This document shows, piece by piece, positions 1-7,932 of a stretch of DNA of 64,000 bases (positions are counted from its first letter, which is position 1; each line of letters starts with the position of its first letter). This DNA is from Spirosoma radiotolerans (GTDB lineage Bacteria > Bacteroidota > Bacteroidia > Cytophagales > Spirosomataceae). The notes under the pieces were generated by a model that had not been told where the DNA came from, made no database searches, and saw nothing but the letters and a program-made list of their open reading frames with translations. The position numbers and the translations under genes were made by a program. The DNA lies in assembly GCF_000974425.1 (NCBI RefSeq), contig NZ_CP010429.1, positions 2,976,001 through 3,040,000 on the forward strand. The letters are read 5' to 3'.

Positions 1-254
1 ACCGCTTTAAAAATGGCTTCAATCAGGCCGCCATCATTGCCTTGCTGTTGGGTATACTCCCTAATATTCCAGGGTTTCTAACCACGATTAAAGTCATTTC
101 TTCGGATAGTATTCCGGCCTGGATTTCAGACCTGTATAGCTACGCCTGGTTCGTTGGCTTTTTCGTCAGTGGCGGTATTTATTTGGCGTTGATGCGAAGA
201 GACAGATTGCCTGTTTCTGACCAGCAAAAGCCAGAAAGGCTGACATTTTTATAG
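1..254 (+). CDS. NCS1-family nucleobase:cation symporter, C-terminal end (partial)
   Basis: The reading frame is open from base 3 and ends with TAG at 252-254, so only about the last 83 residues of a longer protein are present. The fragment has two hydrophobic segments. The first is followed by LLGILPNIPGFL and the second contains YSYAWFVGFFVSGGIYLALM. This pattern matches the last two helices of NCS1 permeases for uracil, cytosine, allantoin or hydantoins. The protein would be an inner-membrane importer. It lies directly before a complete set of pyrimidine-degradation genes on the same strand, so uracil or thymine (or their dihydro forms) are the likely substrates. That substrate assignment is inference from context. 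Confidence 0.75.
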   Translation, partial: RFKNGFNQAAIIALLLGILPNIPGFLTTIKVISSDSIPAWISDLYSYAWFVGFFVSGGIYLALMRRDRLPVSDQQKPERLTFL

Positions 255-285
255 AAAAAGGAATCATTATAAATGTTGTTTGTGG

Positions 286-360
286 AGTTGGTTACTTATA
301 ACCGACTAGTGAGGTTTTGAGAAACTTTATTAGTCACATTTAAGAATCTGACTTCACTCA
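286..360. repeat. Degenerate hairpin repeat (GGTTTTGAGAAAC type)
   Basis: The gap between the permease and dihydropyrimidinase holds a degenerate copy of the hairpin family seen more clearly at 4735-4850 and 9073-9140. It has a GTGAGGTTTTGAGAAAC-like half followed by a TTTAAGAATCTGACTTCACT half. Pairing is imperfect, and this copy is recognisable mainly through the better ones. Confidence 0.4.
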
Positions 361-363
361 AGA

Positions 364-1776
364 ATGAAAGAAACGGTTGTTATGTCAATTAAAATCAAAA
401 ACGGTCGCATCATAACGGCGACTGACGATTATATCGCCGATATTTTCGTGGATGGTGAAACCATAAAAGCCATCGGGAAAGATCTGCCTATTGACGCTGA
501 TAGCACGATTGATGCGTCGGGTAAACTGGTTTTTCCGGGTGGTATTGATCCGCACGTTCACCTGGATATGCCGTTCATGGGTACGTTTTCGAGCGATACG
601 CACGAAACGGGCACCCGAGCGGCCCTGTTTGGTGGCACAACGACCGTCATTGATTTCGTCCTGCAAAAGCAGGGGCACTCATTGAAAGAAGCCCTCGCCG
701 AATGGAAGTCCAGGGCCACGGGAACGGCCGCCGGTGACTACAGTTTCCACATGGCCGTCACGGACTTTAATGACAATACGAAAGCGGAAATTCAGGAAAT
801 GGTTGAGAACGAGGGGATTACTTCGTTCAAAACATTCATGGCGTACAAAGGGGCGTTGATGATCGACGACAGCCAGATGATTGGTCTGATGCAGGAAGTG
901 AAAAAGCAGGGCGGGTTGGTTACGGTGCATGCCACCAACGGTGATGTGATCGATTTCCTGGTTGCCAAACACAAACGCGAAGGCAAGTTGTCTCCGCTCT
1001 ACCACTACCTCTCGCAACCTGAGGTGACTGAAGCGGAGGCCAGCGGGCGGTTTTCTGACATGGCCGATTACACAGATTGCCCCGGCTATATTGTCCATAT
1101 GACCTGCGAAGGGGCGCTAAACGCGGTTCGGAATGCCACCCGTCGGAATCAGAAAGTTTTCGTAGAAACCTGCATTCAATACCTGCTTCTCGATGCGTCG
1201 CTTTATGAAGCGGGAGGCTCCCTGGATTTTGAGGGAGCCAAGTGGGTCATGAGTCCGCCGTTGCGGCAGAAAAAAGATCAACAAACCCTCTGGGCGGGTA
1301 TCAACCAGGGACTTGTCCAAGTTGTGGCCACCGACCATTGTCCGTTTATGTGGGCGCAAAAACTGATGGGGAAAGATGATTTTTCGAAGATTCCGAATGG
1401 ACATCCGGCTATCGAAAATCGTATGGAATTACTATTTAGCGAAGGGGTTGGAAAGGGCAAAATTACGTTAAATAAATACGTGGAAGTAGCCTGCACAAAT
1501 GCGGCAAAAATCTTCGGGATGTTTCCCCGAAAAGGCACCCTTGCCGTGGGCAGCGATGCCGACATTGTCATTTTTGATCCTAATGAAAAACATACCCTTT
1601 CGGCCAAAACGCACCATATGAATGTCGATTATTCGGGTTACGAAGGGTGGGAGGTAACGGGGAAAGTGAAAACCGTTTTGCTGCGGGGAAACGTAGTGAT
1701 TGATGCAAATAAATGCCTGGTCGAAAAAGGAAATGGTCAATTCATAAAGCGAAATAAAGTCAGCGGAAAAATTTAG
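364..1776 (+). CDS. hydA: Dihydropyrimidinase (D-hydantoinase family)
   Basis: A cytosolic amidohydrolase of 470 residues, the usual length for dihydropyrimidinase. It opens the ring of 5,6-dihydrouracil or dihydrothymine to give N-carbamoyl-beta-amino acids. The binuclear metal site is complete: H64 and H66 in PHVHLDMPF, the carbamylated lysine K156 in SFKTFMAYKG, H189 in VTVHATNGD, H245 in IVHMTCEG and D324 in VATDHCPF. These fit the family spacing. An alternative start is the ATG at 382 (MSIKIKNGR), which is where many homologues begin, so the first six residues are uncertain. The gene lies between the permease and the beta-ureidopropionase-like gene. Hydantoinase activity on other cyclic ureides cannot be excluded from sequence. 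Confidence 0.93.
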   Translation: MKETVVMSIKIKNGRIITATDDYIADIFVDGETIKAIGKDLPIDADSTIDASGKLVFPGGIDPHVHLDMPFMGTFSSDTHETGTRAALFGGTTTVIDFVLQKQGHSLKEALAEWKSRATGTAAGDYSFHMAVTDFNDNTKAEIQEMVENEGITSFKTFMAYKGALMIDDSQMIGLMQEVKKQGGLVTVHATNGDVIDFLVAKHKREGKLSPLYHYLSQPEVTEAEASGRFSDMADYTDCPGYIVHMTCEGALNAVRNATRRNQKVFVETCIQYLLLDASLYEAGGSLDFEGAKWVMSPPLRQKKDQQTLWAGINQGLVQVVATDHCPFMWAQKLMGKDDFSKIPNGHPAIENRMELLFSEGVGKGKITLNKYVEVACTNAAKIFGMFPRKGTLAVGSDADIVIFDPNEKHTLSAKTHHMNVDYSGYEGWEVTGKVKTVLLRGNVVIDANKCLVEKGNGQFIKRNKVSGKI

Positions 1777-1792
1777 ATTGATAGATGCCAGC

Positions 1793-1925
1793 TGGTTTGT
1801 CGTTTACGGTTTGTAGTTGTGCCTCTGTGGTCTTTGCCGACACGGACCACGGACAAAAACAGGGCTCAGATGTGTTCATGCGCCAGCCAACCGTAAACCA
1901 CAAACCATAAACCACAAACTGTAAA
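1793..1925. repeat. Intergenic inverted repeat, GTTTGTGGTTTACGG family
   Basis: The left arm (1793-1819, TGGTTTGTCGTTTACGGTTT...) pairs imperfectly with the right arm (1887-1925, ...AACCGTAAACCACAAACC...), which is itself a tandem of related motifs. The right arm ends six bases before the ATG at 1931. Related elements lie at 14894-14989, 59570-59648 and around the four-helix-bundle gene at 56523. All sit between co-oriented genes. Confidence 0.75.
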
Positions 1926-1930
1926 AAATC

Positions 1931-2797
1931 ATGCCTCGACTTATTAAATCCGGATTGATACAAATGAGTTTGCCGATGACCGAAGGGGAAGGCACCATAG
2001 AAGAAATAAAAGAAGCGATGATCCGGAAGCACATTCCGCTCATCGAAGAAGCCGGTGAAAAAGGCGTACAGATTCTGTGTCTGCAGGAAATTTTCAGTAC
2101 GCCCTATTTCTGTCCGGGGCAGGACAATGCCTGGTATGCGTCGGCGGAAAGTGTTCCCGGACCAACCACCGACCGAATGGCGGAATACGCCAAAAAATAC
2201 AACATGGTCATGATTGTGCCGGTCTATGAAAAAGAGCAGGCCGGTGTCTTGTACAACACCGCTGCTGTAATCGACGCCGACGGGACGTATCTGGGCAAAT
2301 ACCGCAAGAATCACATACCGCATACGTCGGGCTTCTGGGAAAAATTCTTTTTCAAACCCGGTAACCTCGGCTACCCGGTCTTTCAGACCCGATACGCCAA
2401 AATCGGTGTTTACATCTGCTATGACCGTCATTTCCCCGATGGAGCCCGTTGCCTGGGGTTGAACGGCGCCGAAATCGTGTATAACCCGTCGGCAACGGTG
2501 GCTGGTTTGTCACAGTATCTATGGAAACTTGAGCAGCCCGCCCACGCGGCTGCTAATGGCTACTTTATGGGTTGTATCAACCGCGTTGGGGAAGAGAAAC
2601 CCTGGAATCTGGGTCGGTTCTACGGTTCATCGTACTTCGTTGATCCGCGCGGACAAATTTTTGCGACGGCTTCGGACGATAAGGATGAATTACTCATCGC
2701 CGATTTTGATCTCGACATGATCGAACAGGTTCGGAATGTCTGGCAGTTCTTCCGCGACAGAAGACCCGAAACGTATGACAAATTGGTTGAACTGTGA
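1931..2797 (+). CDS. Nitrilase-superfamily amidohydrolase, probable beta-ureidopropionase
   Basis: A carbon-nitrogen hydrolase of 288 residues. It would hydrolyse N-carbamoyl-beta-alanine (or N-carbamoyl-beta-aminoisobutyrate) to the amino acid, CO2 and ammonia, the last step of reductive pyrimidine breakdown. The catalytic triad is visible: E53 in LCLQEIFS, K126 in KYRKNHIPH and C163 in GVYICYDRHFPD. Placement right after dihydropyrimidinase and before preTA supports this role. An N-carbamoyl-D-amino-acid hydrolase or N-carbamoylputrescine amidase would look similar. The ATG follows an inverted-repeat arm and has no clear Shine-Dalgarno sequence. Confidence 0.87.
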   Translation: MPRLIKSGLIQMSLPMTEGEGTIEEIKEAMIRKHIPLIEEAGEKGVQILCLQEIFSTPYFCPGQDNAWYASAESVPGPTTDRMAEYAKKYNMVMIVPVYEKEQAGVLYNTAAVIDADGTYLGKYRKNHIPHTSGFWEKFFFKPGNLGYPVFQTRYAKIGVYICYDRHFPDGARCLGLNGAEIVYNPSATVAGLSQYLWKLEQPAHAAANGYFMGCINRVGEEKPWNLGRFYGSSYFVDPRGQIFATASDDKDELLIADFDLDMIEQVRNVWQFFRDRRPETYDKLVEL

Positions 2798-2800
2798 TCA

Positions 2801-3300
2801 GTGAAGAGTTAATAGTGATGAGTGAACGATAAAAATACGGTGGCTATGTTTGGAAAAGAAAGTATTATCCAGGTTAAGTCTTTTGAGTTTTCTGTTCGTA
2901 TAATTCGCATGTATCAATGGCTCTGTAAAGAACATAACATCTATTCTTTAGCAGACCAAATCCTGCGAAGTGGAATTAGTATCGGATCTAATGTTGAAGA
3001 AGCCACCGGTGGACTAACTAAGCGGGAATTCACCGCTAAAATTGGAATTGCTTACAAAGAGGCTCGGGAAACTAGATACTGGTTGAGATTATTAGGCGCA
3101 ACGGAATACTTTGATAAAGAAACCTTTGATTCAATGCTTTTCGATTGTGAAGAATTAGTTAAAATTTTAGGGTCGATTCAAAAAACGTCACTAGGAAATC
3201 TTTTAAAAGAAAAGCTTGAGTTAAAAGCGAAGAATATAGATGAAGCTTAAAAAGTGTAAACCGACTTTTATTGTTCACTATACACTCTTCATTCTTAACT
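2801..3300. repeat. Imperfect inverted repeat pair enclosing a four-helix-bundle gene
   Basis: The left arm at 2801-2834 (GTGAAGAGTTAATAGTG...GTGAACGATAAAA) and the right arm at 3266-3300 (TTTTATTGTTCACTATACACTC...) are imperfect reverse complements sharing TGAAGAGT and TAGTGAACRATAAAA. Between them lies only the four-helix-bundle gene. The unit separates two genes of the pyrimidine operon. Confidence 0.65.
2822..3250 (+). CDS. Four-helix bundle protein (23S rRNA intervening-sequence protein family)
   Basis: A 142-residue protein with the family hallmarks QILRSGISIGSNVEEA near the middle and KEARETRYWLRLL in the third helix. It belongs to the family first found encoded in 23S rRNA intervening sequences; its biochemical role is unknown. 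The chosen start is GTG at 2822 (MNDKN..., a common beginning in the family). ATG at 2846 is the alternative. It lies inside the pyrimidine catabolism operon, and its start overlaps the left arm of an inverted repeat. Its base composition is visibly more AT-rich than that of its neighbours, which suggests separate origin. No role in pyrimidine metabolism is implied. Confidence 0.85.
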   Translation: MNDKNTVAMFGKESIIQVKSFEFSVRIIRMYQWLCKEHNIYSLADQILRSGISIGSNVEEATGGLTKREFTAKIGIAYKEARETRYWLRLLGATEYFDKETFDSMLFDCEELVKILGSIQKTSLGNLLKEKLELKAKNIDEA

Positions 3301-3308
3301 AAAAGGCT

Positions 3309-4676
3309 ATGGCTATCCTCAATAACCGATTAACGGCTGAGCAGTACGAGCAAAACTTCAGCGATATTCACCCGCCCTTCGACTCGCGGGATGCGGCCCT
3401 GGTAGAAGCCAATCGCTGTTTGTTTTGTTATGATGCTCCCTGCACGAAAAGTTGCCCGACGAGCATCAATATTCCCCGATTTATCAAGCAGATCACCACC
3501 GACAACATCAAGGGGTCGGCTTATACGATTCTCGATGCCAACATTATGGGGGCGGGCTGTTCAAAAGTTTGCCCGGTTGAAAAATTGTGCGAAGGGTCCT
3601 GCGTCTATAATTTTCTAGACGAACCGCCCATCCCAATTGCCAAACTGCAACGGTATTCGACCGAAAAGGCCATCGAACACAAATGGCCTCTTTTTCAGCG
3701 GAAACCGTCAACCGGCCGTAAAGTGGCGGTTGTAGGAGCGGGGCCGGCCGGATTGAGTTGTGCCCATGCGCTGAGTCGAGAGGGTGTCGATGTGACCATC
3801 TACGAGAAGGAAAACCAGGGCGGTGGGCTCATGACCTATGGGATTGCCGCCTATAAAGTGACCCCCGAATGCTGTAAAGATGAGGTCAGTTTTATCACCT
3901 CCCTAGGTGGTATTGACATCAAATACAAGCAGGCGCTTGGCCAAGATGTCTCCCTCGCCGAACTTCAAAACAACTACGACGCGGTGTATCTTGGCGTGGG
4001 CGTTGGGCTGGCTCGTCAACTCAACATTCCCGGTGAAGAACTGGCGGGTGTCGAGGATGCCATTCAATTTATTTACGATATCCGCGAAAAGGGCTATCCG
4101 TCCGTACCGGTTGGCGATAAAGTTGCCGTGATTGGTCTGGGCATGACGGCCATTGATGCCGCAACGCAGGCCAAACGATTAGGCGCTAAAGACGTGACGA
4201 TCGTTTACCGCCGGACACAAGCCGAAATGCCCAGCACCGAAGTCGAACTGAATCTGGCTAAACTGGACGGGTGCAACCTGATTTGGCTGGCATCACCCAA
4301 AGAAATAAAAGGAGAGAACGGTCGGGTTTCGCAACTGATTTGCCACGTCATGGAACTGAGCGTACCCGATACCAGCGGCCGCCGGGCACCGGTAGAGACA
4401 GGGGAAACCATCACCCTGAACGTCGATATGGTCATCAAAGCGGCCGGGCAGGTTCCTTACGAGGAACTGGTCAGCACTCATCAACTGGCGAACTGGAACG
4501 GCAAAGTCGCCATCGACAGCCGTTGCGCCACGAACATCCCCGGCGTTTTTGCGGGGGGCGACTGTGTGAATGGGGGCAAAGAAGTCGTTGACGCCGTTCA
4601 GGCGGGTAAGGACGGCGCGAAGGCGATTTTAGAATTTATAATGAGCGAAATCGGACCGCCGATGCGGAGTGAATGA
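3309..4676 (+). CDS. preT: NAD-dependent dihydropyrimidine dehydrogenase, PreT subunit
   Basis: A 455-residue flavin/Fe-S oxidoreductase that passes electrons from NADH to PreA for reduction of uracil and thymine, or the reverse. The N-terminal ferredoxin-like domain carries cysteines 37, 40, 45, 49 and 84, 88, 94, 98 (CLFCYDAPCTKSCP and GCSKVCPVEKLCEGSC). An FAD-binding VAVVGAGPAGLS lies near residue 140, an NAD-binding VAVIGLGMTAIDA near 272, and a C-terminal FAD motif GVFAGGDC follows. The last dozen codons (EIGPPMRSE) lie inside the left arm of a long inverted repeat at 4641-4934, so the natural C-terminus may have been altered by insertion of that element. Confidence 0.93.
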   Translation: MAILNNRLTAEQYEQNFSDIHPPFDSRDAALVEANRCLFCYDAPCTKSCPTSINIPRFIKQITTDNIKGSAYTILDANIMGAGCSKVCPVEKLCEGSCVYNFLDEPPIPIAKLQRYSTEKAIEHKWPLFQRKPSTGRKVAVVGAGPAGLSCAHALSREGVDVTIYEKENQGGGLMTYGIAAYKVTPECCKDEVSFITSLGGIDIKYKQALGQDVSLAELQNNYDAVYLGVGVGLARQLNIPGEELAGVEDAIQFIYDIREKGYPSVPVGDKVAVIGLGMTAIDAATQAKRLGAKDVTIVYRRTQAEMPSTEVELNLAKLDGCNLIWLASPKEIKGENGRVSQLICHVMELSVPDTSGRRAPVETGETITLNVDMVIKAAGQVPYEELVSTHQLANWNGKVAIDSRCATNIPGVFAGGDCVNGGKEVVDAVQAGKDGAKAILEFIMSEIGPPMRSE

Positions 4677-4934
4677 GCGAAAGAGCGAATTGCTGGCGCA
4701 TATCCCTCTCACTCATTCACTTATTGTGCGTGGTGTTGGGTTCTTAAACCCGACACAGTGAGGTTTCTCAAAACCTCAATTAATGACAAAAGAAGGTTTT
4801 AAGAAACCTAACTGGTCAGGTTTAAGAACCTGACCTCACAAAAATTACCAAAGAACGAAAGCATGGATGAGTGTGCGTCCTTCTTTTCGCTCTTTCACTC
4901 ATTGGCTCCGCATCGGCGGTCCGATTTTACTCAT
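4641..4934. repeat. 294-bp composite inverted repeat between preT and preA
   Basis: Arms of 50 bases at 4641-4690 and 4885-4934 match at about 44 positions, including an uninterrupted 22-base match (CTCCGCATCGGCGGTCCGATTT and its complement). The left arm is the end of the preT coding sequence; the right arm ends 6 bases before the preA ATG at 4941. The centre holds further hairpins with GGTTTCTCAAAACC, GGTTTTAAGAAACC and TCAGGTTTAAGAACCTGA. The GAATGAGCGAAAGAGCGAA motif recurs at 63461-63536. This looks like nested insertion of two repeat families. Confidence 0.8.
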
Positions 4935-4940
4935 TCACAA

Positions 4941-6209
4941 ATGGCAGATCTAAGCGCTAACTTCCTCGGTATCAAATCACCCAACCCATTCTGGCTGGCG
5001 AGTGCCCCACCAACGGATAAACAGTATAATGTATTACGGGCGTTCGAAGCCGGTTGGGGGGGCGTCGTCTGGAAAACGCTGGGTAGCCAGGTAAAGAACG
5101 TATCGTCCCGGTATTCGGCCATTGATTATGGTGGTACGAAAATGATGGGCTTCAACAACATTGAACTCATTTCGGACCGTCCGTTGGCCATTAACCTTCG
5201 CGAAATTGCCGAATGTGTTCGCCTGTTTCCCGACCGGGCCATGATTGTATCGCTGATGGCCGATAACTCGCGCGCGAAATGGCACGAACTCATTGCGCAG
5301 GTAGAAGATACGGGCGCTCACGGTCTTGAGCTCAACTTTGGCTGTCCGCACGGCATGACCGAACGCGGCATGGGGGCGGCCGTTGGTCAGGACCCGGAGA
5401 TTGCCAAAATGGTGGTCGAATGGGTAATGGAAAAAGCAACGATCCCGGTGATCACCAAACTGACGCCCAATGTTCATTCGGTTGTGCCCACGGGCCGGGC
5501 CACCGTTGAGGGGGGAACGCATGCGCTCTCCCTGATCAACACAATTCAGTCGGTAACGGGTGTCGATCTGGATACGTTGGTACCCAACCCGTATGTGGCG
5601 GGCAAGTCGGTGTATGGTGGCTATTGCGGCCCTGCCGTGAAGCCCATTGCCCTAAAAATGCTGACCACCATCGCCCAGGACCCTATTACGTCCCGCGTGC
5701 CGATTTCGGGCATTGGGGGCGTCAGCACCTGGAAAGATGCCGTTGAGTTTCTACTCCTGGGTGCTTCAAACGTGCAGGTTTGTACGGCCGTCATGAAACA
5801 CGGGTTTCGGATCGTGGAAGACATGTGCGATGGCATGAATAACTGGATGGACGAAAAAGGCTTTAAAACCCTCGACGATTTCATCGGTAAATCGGTGCCG
5901 ACTATCACGCATTGGGAAGACCTGGACATCAATTACCACATCGTCGCGAAGATAAATCAGGACAAGTGTATTCACTGCGGCTTGTGCTATATCGCCTGCG
6001 AAGACACCTCGCATCAGGCGATTAATCTGTCATACGGTAACCCCTACAACACCTATTCGATTAAAGAAGATGAATGTGTCGGTTGTAATTTGTGTAAACT
6101 GGTCTGTCCGGTTGATAGTTGCATTACGATGGTGGAGCAGCGAAAAGGAGATGAATATGTCAACTGGAAAGAGTTTCAGCGCCGTGGCCTACCGCTAAAT
6201 GACCACTAG
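4941..6209 (+). CDS. preA: NAD-dependent dihydropyrimidine dehydrogenase, PreA subunit
   Basis: The catalytic subunit, 422 residues from this start. It has a dihydroorotate-dehydrogenase-like FMN barrel (SANFLGIKSPNPFWLASAP at the N-terminus, LNFGCPHGM near residue 135), followed by two 4Fe-4S clusters (CIHCGLCYIAC at about 343-353, CVGCNLCKLVC at about 379-389). The frame stays open back to an ATG at 4863, but those 26 extra codons are the arm of an inverted repeat, and the family begins at MADLSANFLG. With PreT it interconverts uracil/thymine and the 5,6-dihydro forms. The length is close to that of E. coli PreA. Confidence 0.93.
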   Translation: MADLSANFLGIKSPNPFWLASAPPTDKQYNVLRAFEAGWGGVVWKTLGSQVKNVSSRYSAIDYGGTKMMGFNNIELISDRPLAINLREIAECVRLFPDRAMIVSLMADNSRAKWHELIAQVEDTGAHGLELNFGCPHGMTERGMGAAVGQDPEIAKMVVEWVMEKATIPVITKLTPNVHSVVPTGRATVEGGTHALSLINTIQSVTGVDLDTLVPNPYVAGKSVYGGYCGPAVKPIALKMLTTIAQDPITSRVPISGIGGVSTWKDAVEFLLLGASNVQVCTAVMKHGFRIVEDMCDGMNNWMDEKGFKTLDDFIGKSVPTITHWEDLDINYHIVAKINQDKCIHCGLCYIACEDTSHQAINLSYGNPYNTYSIKEDECVGCNLCKLVCPVDSCITMVEQRKGDEYVNWKEFQRRGLPLNDH

Positions 6210-6851
6210 TAAGAGTACACAGGAGGCTAAAATCACCAATTCCTGGAAAATTAGCGCTTGACACCCTTCATTCTAAATAATAAAGAAGTTAGCCAAAGCA
6301 GTGTATGAGTTCGTCAGGATTAGCGTCAATCTAGTCGAAGTTAACACTGTTAACATACTGTATAAGAACTAGATAGCCTTTGTTCCTGTCAGAGGGTATC
6401 GATGGTGAAAAGCTTGACAGGGATTTCCTCACCCATTGGTCCGGCCATTTAAAGTCAGACGCCCGAGGCAATTCCAGTCAGTATTGCTGCCGGGATTATC
6501 CGGGTGAAAAACAGCCCTAACCTGGAGCAATTCGCAACTATTTTTAGTTTTTACCCCCGCATCAAAAAAATTTTGATGCGGGGGTAATTTGTTTATAATC
6601 AATCGGTTATGGGTTAGTTTTTTGCTTGTACGTCGATTAGTTTACCTCTGTTTTTAAGACCAATTACTGATTTTCTAAAAAAACTTTGCGCTTGGTTAAA
6701 GTAAAAAGGAGCCCTTCGCCGTCATCCTTATCAAAGGCTCAAACAAAGAAAGGAAAGCACTGAAAAAACGAAATACGTTCGAACGTTAACGTAAGTCCCG
6801 GTCCACTAATCAATAGACGGAGCTTTTATAAACCATTTAAATTTTAGCAAC
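6210..6851. other. Long intergenic region without a convincing gene
   Basis: About 640 bases between preA and the small membrane protein gene. I find no ORF with family-like sequence on either strand. The only clear element is the hairpin at 6553-6585. The promoter for the Hsp20 pair should lie in the last 250 bases, but no confident -33/-7 pair could be picked by eye. Confidence 0.6.
6553..6585 (+). terminator. Perfect 15-bp hairpin, probable terminator
   Basis: ACCCCCGCATCAAAA at 6553-6567 pairs perfectly with TTTTGATGCGGGGGT at 6571-6585 across a 3-base loop. The A-run before and T-run within the stem suit a Rho-independent signal. It lies about 340 bases after preA, so it may end the pyrimidine operon or an unseen transcript. 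Confidence 0.7.
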
Positions 6852-7118
6852 ATGAACATCATTTGGAGAGTAGCTGGCTTAGCGCTGGCAGCCGGGTTGA
6901 TCCTATTTCTGGTATCGCTCATTGTCAAAGTACTTCTGGTTGCGCTGGGCGTAGCCGTAGTCGTTCGGGTGGTAGGCCCTCGTTTAATGGGCAGTCGGGC
7001 ATTTGGCCGATTCGAGCGTACTGGCTGGCAATCATCACAGATTATTTCCATCGATAATCCGACGTATCGGTCGCCTATGAGCAGCCAGAGTTTTGAACGG
7101 ATTATCCCAATCAATTAA
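6852..7118 (+). CDS. Small membrane protein of unknown function
   Basis: An 88-residue protein with a long hydrophobic stretch (about residues 5-43, enough for one long or two short membrane helices) rich in Leu, Val and Ala. A basic and polar tail with RAFGRFERTGW follows. I do not recognise the family. It lies 62 bases before the Hsp20 gene on the same strand and is probably cotranscribed with it, so an envelope or protein-stress role is a reasonable guess only. The ATG at 6852 follows an AGCAAC leader with no clear Shine-Dalgarno sequence. Confidence 0.6.
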   Translation: MNIIWRVAGLALAAGLILFLVSLIVKVLLVALGVAVVVRVVGPRLMGSRAFGRFERTGWQSSQIISIDNPTYRSPMSSQSFERIIPIN

Positions 7119-7180
7119 GACAAACCAAGTAAAATCACAACAACACAATCGGTAAACACAAGACTAAAACACACAGCATC

Positions 7181-7678
7181 ATGTATAACAAAGAAGCATA
7201 TCAGGCAGGTAATACCCAATCAGGCTATAAAGGTGGTTGCGGGTCAATGGGTCGTGGTCGGTTTGGTGGTCCCTGGGGCCGGGGAAAATTCGGCAGTTTC
7301 TGGGGCGGGCCATCGTTTGGCCGTCATGGGGGCGGCTCGCACCAGCCACCCGCCAATATTGAAGAGAACGAGACAAGCTATATAATCTCTCTATTTGCGG
7401 CTGGTCTGGTCAAAGAGAACGTAAAACTGTCCGTAAAAGACGATGTACTGACGATTTCCTACCAGGGTACCGATTCTGCCGAAAATCCCGGACAAGCAAC
7501 GTCAGGTAACTATACCTACCAGGAATACAGCGACCGTTCGTTCGACCGCTCGTTCCGGCTCAATGGCAAAGTCCTCACCGAAAGCATCTCGGCTAGCTAC
7601 GACGTTGGTATTCTGAATGTAGTTTTGCCTAAAAACCCGGAAACCAATAAGCCCGCGCAAACGATCACTGTAGGGTAA
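7181..7678 (+). CDS. Hsp20/alpha-crystallin small heat shock protein
   Basis: A 165-residue ATP-independent holdase. Residues 1-55 form an unusual arm rich in Gly, Arg and Phe (GRGRFGGPWGRGKFGSFWGG), replacing the usual short hydrophobic N-terminal arm. From about residue 60 the alpha-crystallin beta-sandwich follows, with VKLSVKDDVLTISYQG, then FDRSFRLNGKVLTESISASYDVGILNVVLPK. The C-terminus ends in QTITVG, where ITV can serve as the I-x-I/V oligomerisation motif. A strong terminator follows at 7741-7801. Confidence 0.9.
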   Translation: MYNKEAYQAGNTQSGYKGGCGSMGRGRFGGPWGRGKFGSFWGGPSFGRHGGGSHQPPANIEENETSYIISLFAAGLVKENVKLSVKDDVLTISYQGTDSAENPGQATSGNYTYQEYSDRSFDRSFRLNGKVLTESISASYDVGILNVVLPKNPETNKPAQTITVG

Positions 7679-7740
7679 ACGAGTAACTTCTTACCCGCAA
7701 AGGCTGGTCATGATGACTAGCTGACGGGTGCTACTAGTCA

Positions 7741-7801
7741 AAAACTCCCGACAGCAGCCCAATCAGGCCCACTGATTAAGCTACTGTCGGGAGTTTTTTT
7801 G
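7741..7801 (+). terminator. Terminator after hsp20
   Basis: AAAAACTCCCGACAG at 7741-7755 pairs with CTGTCGGGAGTTTTT around 7785-7799, followed by more T residues. The loop is about 29 bases. It is positioned to end the small membrane protein-hsp20 transcript. Confidence 0.75.
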
Positions 7802-7932
7802 ATCGTAAGTAGCGCTGACTGCTTATCAGTGACTGGGCAATCAGCGCTACTCACAGACCACTACCTTACTCGCAAACGGTCTTATAAACGAAAAACCATT
7901 CGTGAGGTTGCTATCCTAGCGATCAACACTCT

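Noticed and set aside
4863-4940. Upstream ATG extension of preA
   Set aside because: The 26 extra codons are the right arm of an inverted repeat, and the family N-terminus is at 4941.
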